Shown here: positions 1 through 6,100 of the stretch, in pieces
Position numbering within the stretch: position 1 is the first letter of the stretch
Layout: each line of letters opens with the position of its first letter
Source: JARDZI01 sp041639705
GTDB lineage: Bacteria > Bacillota > Clostridia > Clostridiales > Caloramatoraceae
Length of the DNA stretch: 6,478 bases
Direction: 5' to 3'
Assembly (NCBI GenBank): GCA_041639705.1
Contig: JBEQBT010000197.1
Span: 1 to 6,478 of the forward strand
The notes under the pieces: generated by a model
Database searches by the model: none
Seen by the model: only the letters and a program-made list of their open reading frames with translations
Told to the model about the DNA's origin: nothing
Program-made: the position numbers and the translations under genes

Positions 1-264
1 CGATCTGAAAGCTTTTTTTCTACCTTCCTCTGCTTTAAATTCCTCACTTCTAGCTGTCTTAAGTATTGTTCCTCCCCTTTGTATTATATCTGATACAGAG
101 GTTCGGCTCATTTCAGATATTTCGCCATTCATAAGACCATTATATCCTCTTTGTATACCCATTACTTTTATTCCCTTAGCAATTCCCATTCTTACTACTG
201 CCCTTATTGCTGCATTCATTCCTGGTGCATCACCACCACTTGTTAATACTCCTATAGATTTCAT
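1..264 (-). CDS. pfkA: ATP-dependent 6-phosphofructokinase, N-terminal 88 residues (3' end outside window)
   Basis: This enzyme phosphorylates fructose 6-phosphate to fructose 1,6-bisphosphate with ATP, the committed step of glycolysis, in the cytoplasm. The visible part starts MKSIGVLTSGGDAPGMNAAI and aligns closely with the N-terminus of bacterial PfkA. It has the glycine-rich nucleotide loop GGDAPGMN (10-17), Arg21 and Arg25 at positions known in the family for the allosteric ADP/PEP effector site, and RGGTILKTAR (63-72) ending in the conserved Arg72 near the active site. The family is usually about 319 residues, so roughly 230 are cut off by the window edge. The start is fixed by GGGAGG (275-270 on the minus strand) five bases upstream of the ATG. 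It lies 125 bp downstream of the small gene at 390-584 in the same direction. I recall clostridial pfkA being followed by pyk, which would lie outside the window. No frame damage is seen. Confidence 0.96.
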   Translation of the reverse strand, partial: MKSIGVLTSGGDAPGMNAAIRAVVRMGIAKGIKVMGIQRGYNGLMNGEISEMSRTSVSDIIQRGGTILKTARSEEFKAEEGRKKAFRS

Positions 265-269
265 ATAAA

Positions 270-275
270 CCTCCC
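270..275 (-). promoter_or_regulatory. Ribosome binding site of pfkA
   Basis: On the minus strand this reads GGGAGG, five bases (TTTAT) before the pfkA ATG at 264-262. It is a strong match to the anti-Shine-Dalgarno of 16S rRNA and decides the start codon. Confidence 0.85.
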
Positions 276-277
276 GT

Positions 278-301
278 GTCCATAGGGACTGTATTTGTCC
301 C
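278..301 (-). repeat. Two overlapping short inverted repeats in the pfkA leader
   Basis: On the minus strand the leader contains GGGAC-AAATACA-GTCCC (301-285, 5 bp) and then GTCC-CTAT-GGAC (289-278, 4 bp). They share the GTCC segment, so only one can form at a time. The pair lies two bases upstream of the Shine-Dalgarno hexamer. The same TCCC could also pair with GGGA of the Shine-Dalgarno. The stems are very short, so a regulatory role is only a possibility. Confidence 0.35.
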
Positions 302-352
302 ACATTTATTAAACTTAATTTTAAAACTATAATTATAATGTTTTTTCAATTT

Positions 353-382
353 TATATATTCCTTAAAATTATACATTGACAA
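353..382 (-). promoter_or_regulatory. Candidate sigma-A promoter for pfkA
   Basis: On the minus strand TTGTCA (382-377) matches five of six bases of the -35 consensus. It is followed after 18 bases by TATATA (358-353) as a weak -10. The stretch lies between the small gene's stop and pfkA and is very AT-rich, so chance matches are likely. A TATAAT at about 374-369, inside this interval, is another possible -10 but lacks a good -35. pfkA may also be read through from upstream. Confidence 0.35.
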
Positions 383-389
383 GGGTTAC

Positions 390-584
390 TTAATAAGAAA
401 TTGAAGTTAAAACACTGCACGCATCATCAACCTCACTATTAGGTACTATTATTTCATAGAGCACCTGTCCATTTTTACTTTTCCCAATTTGCCTAATTTT
501 AACTAGGACTCCTTGATCCTTGAGAGCCTTTTGAATTTTTTCAACTTCAATTTTGCTTTGTGCTACATGAACAACTGTCCACAT
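390..584 (-). CDS. Small DUF2007-like protein, 64 residues, function unknown
   Basis: This is a complete 64-residue protein beginning MWTVVHVAQSKIEVEKIQKA and ending with TAA at 392-390. The pattern is a short beta strand (WTVVHVA), an amphipathic helix (residues 10-24), a strand (VLVKIRQIG), a turn rich in Gly/Ser/Asn (33-39), a strand (VLYEIIVP) and a closing helix (SEVDDACSVLTSI). This is the ferredoxin-like layout I associate with DUF2007 'putative signal transducing' proteins, some of which carry a misleading glutamate decarboxylase label in clostridial genomes. No catalytic residue, signal peptide or membrane segment is visible. The start is supported by AAGGGGG (600-594) nine bases before the ATG. 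It runs in the same direction as pfkA and I recall similar small genes near dnaE/pfkA in clostridia, but I cannot confirm that here. That it is a real gene is well supported; its role is not known. Confidence 0.8.
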   Translation of the reverse strand: MWTVVHVAQSKIEVEKIQKALKDQGVLVKIRQIGKSKNGQVLYEIIVPNSEVDDACSVLTSISY

Positions 585-626
585 TGTTGTCTGCCCCCTT
601 GTATGTTCTCATGTTTATTTTATGAA

Positions 627-632
627 ATTATA
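627..632 (-). promoter_or_regulatory. Possible -10 box of the small DUF2007-like gene
   Basis: On the minus strand this reads a perfect TATAAT, 42 bases before the ATG at 584. No convincing -35 is present at 16-18 bases spacing (the region is nearly all A and T), so the assignment rests on the -10 and its distance from the Shine-Dalgarno. Confidence 0.35.
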
Positions 633-690
633 GAGAAAAAATCAATATAAATTTATTTAATCATCTTTTCTAATTGTATTACTAATAATC

Positions 691-740
691 AAAAATATAT
701 ATAGAAACCTCCCCTATTAGAACTTACAGCAAGGGAGGTT
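691..740 (-). terminator. Probable intrinsic terminator downstream of the chemoreceptor gene
   Basis: AACCTCCC (740-733 on the minus strand) pairs perfectly over 8 bp with GGGAGGTT (713-706), leaving a 19-base loop. On the minus strand the stem is followed by TCTATATATATTTTT, a broken U-rich tail. The position, after the chemoreceptor and before the small gene, suits a terminator. The large loop and interrupted U tract make it weaker than a textbook case. The 3' arm contains GGGAGG, resembling the Shine-Dalgarno of pfkA, but no reading frame follows it. Confidence 0.45.
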
Positions 741-767
741 AATAAACAAAGTTTTTATCAGTTTCTA

Positions 768-795
768 AGACTCCACCTTCTATAAGGTGGAGTTT
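768..795 (-). repeat. Hairpin B of the post-chemoreceptor cluster
   Basis: ACTCCACCTT (770-779) and AAGGTGGAGT (784-793) form a perfect 10-bp stem with a 4-base loop, extended by one G/T and one A/T pair. On the plus strand the stem is followed by TTTCCACTTTTTG, so it could act as a weak terminator in that direction. On the minus strand there is no U tract. It is GC-rich compared with its AT-rich surroundings. Confidence 0.75.
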
Positions 796-806
796 CCACT
801 TTTTGT

Positions 807-834
807 TTCAGGTGGGGTAGAGTCCCCACCTGAA
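807..834 (-). repeat. Hairpin C of the post-chemoreceptor cluster
   Basis: TTCAGGTGGGG (807-817) and CCCCACCTGAA (824-834) form a perfect 11-bp stem with a 6-base loop. The stem is strong and GC-rich but has no U tract on the minus strand (ACAAAAAGTGG follows), so a simple terminator role is unlikely. Its GGTGGGG arm resembles the GGTGGAG arm of the neighbouring hairpin at 770-793, suggesting related or mutually pairing segments. Confidence 0.75.
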
Positions 835-836
835 GT

Positions 837-863
837 CTCGATGTTCAGCTTTAGCTGAACGAG
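837..863 (-). repeat. Hairpin D, nearest the chemoreceptor stop codon
   Basis: GTTCAGC (843-849) pairs with GCTGAAC (854-860) around a 4-base loop. A 3-base bulge then separates an outer CTC/GAG pairing (837-839 with 861-863). It begins about 19 bases downstream of the chemoreceptor TGA in the direction of transcription and is the first of three stems packed with short spacers. It resembles the subterminal palindromes of IS200/IS605-type elements, but no transposase is present. Confidence 0.65.
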
Positions 864-881
864 TTCACTATTAGAAAGTAA

Positions 882-2879
882 TCATATTTTGAACACATTT
901 ACTTTTTCTACAAGTTTTGATGCTGACTCATTTAAATCTGAAGCAAAGCGTGACACCTCTTCTGCACTCGCAAGCATTTGTTCGGAGGATGCAGATATTT
1001 GCTGTGAAGATGCTGATACTGCTTCAGCAACAGCAGATACTGCTTCAACCTTAGTCAACATAATTCCCTTTGAACTATTTGCCTTTTCCACTGAATTATA
1101 TGTATCCTTAATAAGAGGTGTAGTATTTGTAACAGCATCTATAATTTCACCAAAAGAGGTTATGGTATTTTCTACTGTACCAACCTGATTTTCAAACAAT
1201 GAGTCCATAGCTATTGAGGTAGTTGTAACATCCTTCATCTCAGAGGTAATCACTTGGACAAGTCCTATTATCTCTTCTGAAGATTTTCTTGACTCTTCAG
1301 AAAGCTTTCTGACTTCATCAGCCACAACTGCAAATCCTCTTCCAGCATCCCCAGCTCTAGCAGCTTCAATAGCTGCATTTAAAGCAAGAAGGTCTGTTTC
1401 ACGGGAAATACCATTTATAACATCAGTAATATTTCCTATTTTTGAAATTGTTGTTGCCAAGCCGTCAACTTTGCTATGAACAATGCTAAATGAATCTTTT
1501 ATCTGAACTATTGAATTCATTAATAAATCCAGCTGATTTTTTCCATAGCCAGCCTTATTTTCTGTTTCAGAAGTGTTATTTGTTACTAATTCGAGCTTTT
1601 CATGTATTGTTTCCAATTCCTTTGAGAATTCAGAAACAACATTAACTACATCCATAAGCTCCTCTGCCTGGGATGATGCACCCCTTGCAACATCCTGAAT
1701 TGCATTGGCAACTTCATTAGTAGAAGCAGACATTTCCTGGGATGTTGATGCCAAGGTAGTTGCCATTTCTCCAATATTCTTTGAACCTTCCACAACACCT
1801 AATATGGAGTTTCTTATTTTTTCAAGGGTAATATTAATTTTATTGGACATATGTGCAATTTCATCTTTTCCAATATTATTGAATACTACTGTAAAATCAC
1901 CCTCTGCAACATGATCCATCTTATCTGCAACATGAGTTATCTGCTTTGATAATTTAGCACCTATAATCCTTGAGAGAATTATTGCAAGAACTAGTGCAGC
2001 TCCGCCAAGTATTAAAAATGTTTGAATAAGAGAATCCCGAACTTCATTCAACTTTGACATTGGGAATGCAGCTGTAAATATCCATCCGAGTCTAGTATCT
2101 GTTTTATAAACTGCCATCATATTTTGTTTATAAAAATATTCATTTTGACCTTTTTTAGCTTTAAGTATTTGCTTTCCACCCTCTGTTTTTGCAATATTTG
2201 TTGTAAATATTTCCTTATCATCAGGGTGCATAATGGTTGTTCCATCACCCTCCATTATAAACAGAAAGCCATCATTGACAAGTTTAATTTTTCCTATGTA
2301 TTTTTCGGAAAGCAGTTTAATATCTATAACTTGTATAAGTACGCCTATTATTTTATCTTGTATTTTTATAGGAAATGAAATATTCAAAACAGGGGTACCA
2401 GAATATTGGCTTTTTTCAACTTTTGAAATATACTCAAGTCCTGATGAATTAGCCATTTTAAATGCGGTCATACTACTCATATTTTGGCCTGTCTTACTTT
2501 TTGCGTAATCTCCATCAGCCACAACCAATCCATTTTGGTCAAGCAATAATATATTCTCATATACTCCATAACCTGAAACCATGCTACTAAGCTTATTATT
2601 TATCGCCTTTCCCTCTTCAATAACATTTGCTCCTGTATTTTTTTTCTGTAAAAAATCAATTACCTGACGATCATATGAGGTCTGACTTCCTACATTTTCA
2701 GTCATCATAACTATATTCTGTATAGACTGCATAGCGAATTTTTGTTCATTCACAACTGTCTCCATTGCGTTTGATAAGCTTGTACTGGATATTTTTAAAT
2801 ATACAATACTCCCTGCAATAATTACTGGAATAAGTGCAAATGCAGTAAATAATAAAATGAACTTTCCCCTCAGCTTCAT
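882..2879 (-). CDS. Methyl-accepting chemotaxis protein with extracellular Cache-type sensor
   Basis: This is a complete 665-residue transmembrane chemoreceptor that would signal through CheW and CheA. In order it has a short cytoplasmic start (MKLRGKF), membrane segment 1 (about 8-29), an extracytoplasmic sensor (about 30-283) of dCache type, membrane segment 2 (about 284-306), a HAMP linker (about 307-360) and the signalling coiled coil (about 360-660). The sensor carries the family hallmark DGTTIMHPD (212-220). The hairpin tip ETDLLALNAAIEAARAG (494-510) followed by DAGRGFAVVADEVRKL is the conserved CheA/CheW contact. Ser/Ala/Glu-rich stretches such as SSEQMLASAEEVS (631-643) fit methylation sites. 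The cytoplasmic part is about 305 residues, matching the 44-heptad class. There is no C-terminal CheR-tethering pentapeptide. The ligand cannot be told; Cache sensors often bind small organic acids or amino acids. AAGGGGTG (2896-2889) provides the Shine-Dalgarno, with the GGGG run 12 bases from the ATG, slightly long. It has its own promoter and is flanked by repeat structures on both sides. Confidence 0.96.
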   Translation of the reverse strand: MKLRGKFILLFTAFALIPVIIAGSIVYLKISSTSLSNAMETVVNEQKFAMQSIQNIVMMTENVGSQTSYDRQVIDFLQKKNTGANVIEEGKAINNKLSSMVSGYGVYENILLLDQNGLVVADGDYAKSKTGQNMSSMTAFKMANSSGLEYISKVEKSQYSGTPVLNISFPIKIQDKIIGVLIQVIDIKLLSEKYIGKIKLVNDGFLFIMEGDGTTIMHPDDKEIFTTNIAKTEGGKQILKAKKGQNEYFYKQNMMAVYKTDTRLGWIFTAAFPMSKLNEVRDSLIQTFLILGGAALVLAIILSRIIGAKLSKQITHVADKMDHVAEGDFTVVFNNIGKDEIAHMSNKINITLEKIRNSILGVVEGSKNIGEMATTLASTSQEMSASTNEVANAIQDVARGASSQAEELMDVVNVVSEFSKELETIHEKLELVTNNTSETENKAGYGKNQLDLLMNSIVQIKDSFSIVHSKVDGLATTISKIGNITDVINGISRETDLLALNAAIEAARAGDAGRGFAVVADEVRKLSEESRKSSEEIIGLVQVITSEMKDVTTTSIAMDSLFENQVGTVENTITSFGEIIDAVTNTTPLIKDTYNSVEKANSSKGIMLTKVEAVSAVAEAVSASSQQISASSEQMLASAEEVSRFASDLNESASKLVEKVNVFKI

Positions 2880-2888
2880 ATATTCCGT

Positions 2889-2898
2889 GCACCCCTTC
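2889..2898 (-). promoter_or_regulatory. Ribosome binding site of the chemoreceptor gene
   Basis: On the minus strand GAAGGGGTGC lies 9 bases before the ATG measured from its last pairing base. It matches the extended Shine-Dalgarno AAGGAGGTG with one base missing. It supports ATG 2879-2877 over any upstream start. Confidence 0.6.
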
Positions 2899-2934
2899 TA
2901 TTAAGAATAGTCCTAATTTTCTAATTTCTATTGT

Positions 2935-2964
2935 ATTATAACATAATTTTTCATCATTAAACAA
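2935..2964 (-). promoter_or_regulatory. Sigma-A-like promoter of the chemoreceptor gene
   Basis: On the minus strand TTGTTT (2964-2959) is separated by 18 bases from a perfect TATAAT (2940-2935). Transcription would begin near 2928 and give a leader of about 48 bases. No sigma-D motility-type promoter (TAAA plus GCCGATAT) is visible here. The -35 matches only three of six bases. Confidence 0.5.
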
Positions 2965-3002
2965 TTTTTTCTAAAATTCATTTAAATTTCATCAAAATAT
3001 TT

Positions 3003-3152
3003 GGGGCTTCTGCAAAACTACAAAAGAATAGCTATTTGGCATAAAAATTTATGGCTGTCATCCTGAACGTAGTGAAGGAACTTTAAGATTCTTCACTATG
3101 TTCAGAATGACAGCCTCTTTTTTATAAAACCAAACTATTTTGCAACAGCCTC
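3003..3152. mobile_element. MITE-like foldback element abutting the dnaE stop
   Basis: The 150-bp element begins GGGGCTTCTGCAAAA (3003-3017). The reverse complement of its other end is GAGGCTGTTGCAAAA (3152-3138); the two ends match at 12 of 15 positions. It is flanked by AAATATTT (2995-3002) and AAATATTA (3153-3160), a direct repeat with one mismatch that fits an 8-bp target duplication. The GGCTGTTGCAAA core resembles terminal repeats of IS6-family elements, which also duplicate 8 bp, but that link is inferred. There is no transposase frame, so it would be non-autonomous. The flank is itself nearly palindromic and AT-rich, so the duplication could be partly accidental. Three of the right flank's bases are the dnaE stop codon, which is left intact. 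Confidence 0.55.
3053..3115. terminator. 25-bp stem-loop, core of the foldback element; likely two-way terminator
   Basis: The arms 3053-3077 and 3091-3115 pair at 23 of 25 positions around a 13-base loop. The two exceptions (3062/3106 and 3069/3099) are each a G/U wobble on one of the two strands. On the plus strand the stem is followed by TCTTTTTTATA, a good U tract. On the minus strand it is followed by ATAAATTTTTA, a weaker one, 42 bases after the dnaE stop. It can therefore plausibly end dnaE transcription and also block antisense transcription into dnaE. The arm sequence TGTCATCCTGAACGTAGTGA is one I recall as a dispersed repeat in many genomes. Confidence 0.6.
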
Positions 3153-3157
3153 AAATA

Positions 3158-6100
3158 TTAACTTAATTTAACATTATCCTCTCCAAGCTTTGCCTTCAAT
3201 TCTTCAATTAAGTCAGGATTTAAGGTAACCCACATATTCCTAGATGCCATCAGCTTTTTCCGAGCTTGCTTTAAAACAACATATACAGGATTTGAGCCCT
3301 TATGCCTGCTGAAAATATCCTTTAGTCCCTCGATTTGTTTTTCCCATATATCGTCATCCAACCTAATATATAGTTTTCCCAATTCTATTGGGGATTTTTT
3401 TAAAGGTTCTATTTCTTCTGCAATGATTTTGGGCTGTTCATCTTCCTTTACACTTATCCTACCCTTTATCTTTACTATACTATCCTCTTGAATAAACCTT
3501 GTACATTTTTGATAAATTTTAGGGAATACAAGTATTTCTATACTTCCAAACAAATCCTCAACATTAAGAAATGCCATTATATCGTTTTTCCTTGTTGCTT
3601 TAATATTTATGTTTGATACTATCCCTCCGATTATAACCCTCTGGTCATCTTCAATAGCAAAGTGGTTTCCCCCACTTTCTTCATCTCCGACAGTTATGAT
3701 GTCGGATATCTTTGTATTTGTCATTGTATCCAATTCATCCTTATACTCATCAAGAGGATGTCCACTAATATAAAGTCCCAGCATTTCTTTTTCCATTGCA
3801 AGAATATATTTTTTATCAAACTCTTTAATATCAGGGAAATCGTCCTTTTTACTAATTTGAGCATTACTTCCCATGGAGAAAAAGGAAACCTGTCCCTCTA
3901 TATTTCTTTTTCTATCATTTATAACTGATTCCATGGTCTTTTCATATACATTAAGTAGTTGAGCCCTTTTAAATCCAAGTGAGTCAAATGCTCCTGCCTT
4001 AATCATGCTTTCAACTGCTCTTTTATTAACATCAGATAAGTTAACCTTCTGGCATAAATCCACAAAACCTGTAAAGGGGCCCTTTTCTTCCCTAGCAGAA
4101 ATTATTGAATATATTGCACCCTTCCCAACGTTTTTAATGGCTGCCAGTCCAAACCTTATTTTGTTTTCTATTACTGTAAAGCTAACATGACTTTCATTTA
4201 TATCAGGCGGCAGCACCTCTATATTCATCTTTTTACAAGCATTTATATAGAATGCCACTTTTCCATTACTGCCCATAACACTTGTTAGCATTGCTGCCAT
4301 AAATTCCACAGGGTAGTATTTTTTAAGGTACGCTGTTTGATAAGCCACAACCGCATAAGCAGCTGCGTGGGATTTATTAAATGCATAGCTTGCAAAATTC
4401 ATCATCATATCAAACAGTTGGTTTGCTACCTTTTCGCTTACTCCATTTTTAACTGCACCTGGAACTATTATGTTTCCATTATCATCAATCAGTCCATAAA
4501 TGAAATTCTTTCTTTCCTGTTCCATTACGGAGTGTTTCTTCTTTGACATAGCTCTTCTAACAAGGTCTGCTCTTCCTAAAGAGTAGCCTCCGATGTCCCT
4601 TACTACTTGGATCACCTGTTCTTGATATACCATAACTCCATAAGTAACATCGAGAATCGGCTTTAATTTTTCATCAAGATACTCAACCTCATCAGGATGA
4701 TTTTTCCCTTTTACGTAGGTAGGTATCTGATCCATTGGACCTGGTCTGTATAGGGAAACACCGGCTATAATATCCTCAAGGCTTGAAGGTTTTAATTCCT
4801 TCATGAAGTTGGTCATCCCAGTGGATTCAAGCTGGAATATTCCTTCTGTTTCTCCTCTGCTTATCATATCATAAACATCTTTATCCTCAATGTTTATATT
4901 GTCAATATCTAGTTTGATTCCCTTAGCCTTTTTAATTATTTCTATTGCATCCCTAATAACAGTCAATGTTCTTAGACCTAGGAAGTCCATCTTTAACAAT
5001 CCTAGTTCCTCAAGTGTTGTCATTGAAAATTGAGTCACAATTGTATCCTCATTTTTAGCAAGCGGTACATATTCATCCAGGGGTGCAGCAGAAATAACTA
5101 CTCCAGCTGCATGTGTAGATGAATGTCTAGGTAACCCTTCAAGTGACTTGGATATATCTATCAGATACTTAACCCTATCATTTTCCTCATACTCTTTCTT
5201 AAGCTCAGGGTTAAACTCTAATGCCTTGTCTATTGTAATATTCAACTGCATTGGTATCATCTTTGCAACTGCATCCACTTCTGCATATGGATAGTTTAAT
5301 CCTCTTCCTACATCTCTTATAACTGCCCTGGCAGCCATCGTACCAAAGGTTACTATCTGGGATACTCTATCCTTTCCATACTTTTCAACCACATAATCAA
5401 TTACTTCCTGTCTTCTTTCATAGCAAAAGTCGCTATCGATGTCCGGCATACTTATGCGCTCTGGATTGAGGAACCTCTCAAACAGCAAATTATACTTCAA
5501 CGGATCTATTTTTGTTATGTTTAATGTGTATGCTACAATTGACCCTGCTGCGGATCCCCTTCCAGGTCCTGTCATTATGCCTTTATCAGTAGCAAATCTT
5601 ATAAAGTCCCATACTATTAGGAAGTAATCTACATATCCCATCTGTTCAATTACAGATAATTCATAGTTTAATCTGTCCAGTACTTCCTGGCCTGGGTCTG
5701 GATATCTTATGTTTAAACCTTCAAAACATAACTTTCTAAGATATTCCTTTGAATCCATTCCCTCTGGTGTTTCAAACTTTGGAAGCTTTGTTTTACCAAA
5801 CTCAAACTCCACATTACATTCTTCAGCAATTTTTAGTGTATTTTCGATTGCTGAGGGAACATAATTAAACAATTCCTCCATTTCTTCGGTGGATTTTAAG
5901 TAAAACTCATCTCCAGGAAATTTCATTCTGTCAGGGTCATCCATTGTCTTTCCAGTTTGAATACATAGAAGTATTTCATGGGCCCCAGCATCCTCTCTAT
6001 TTATATAGTGCATGTCATTTGTCGCAATGAGAGGTATTCCAGTTTCCTCAGACATCTTTATTAGCTTTTTATTTACTTCTATCTGCTCTGGTATCCCATG

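Larger units (their letters stand above)
780..881 (-). other. 33-codon open frame in phase with the chemoreceptor stop; possible TnpB tail relic
   Basis: Reading on past the chemoreceptor TGA (884-882) in the same frame gives 33 sense codons before TAG (782-780). The second half translates as IETSGGDSTPPETKSGNSTL. There is no start codon or Shine-Dalgarno. The frame covers hairpins D and C and ends in the loop of hairpin B. One reading is a decayed C-terminal tail of an IS200/IS605 TnpB, a place where coding sequence and guide RNA overlap in those elements. Chance openness is quite possible, because the palindromes are GC-rich and stop-poor. I do not call it a gene. Confidence 0.25.

Noticed and set aside
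706..863. CRISPR array or riboswitch
   Set aside because: The hairpins differ from each other and there are no regularly spaced identical repeats; no known riboswitch consensus was recognised, and the structures follow a gene stop instead of preceding a metabolic gene.
889..2508. Plus-strand open frames within the chemoreceptor gene
   Set aside because: They are antisense shadows of a conserved coding sequence, with no recognisable protein features.
2746..2964. 72-codon minus-strand frame overlapping the chemoreceptor start
   Set aside because: It overlaps the well-supported chemoreceptor N-terminus and its promoter in another frame, has no family resemblance, and its start lies within the chemoreceptor -35 box.
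2880..3002. Sigma-D or Spo0A control sites before the chemoreceptor
   Set aside because: No TAAA/GCCGATAT pair or TGTCGAA box could be found on either strand in this stretch.
3662..5627. Plus-strand open frames within dnaE
   Set aside because: They run opposite to conserved DnaE motifs; the compositions are those expected of reverse-complement reading.
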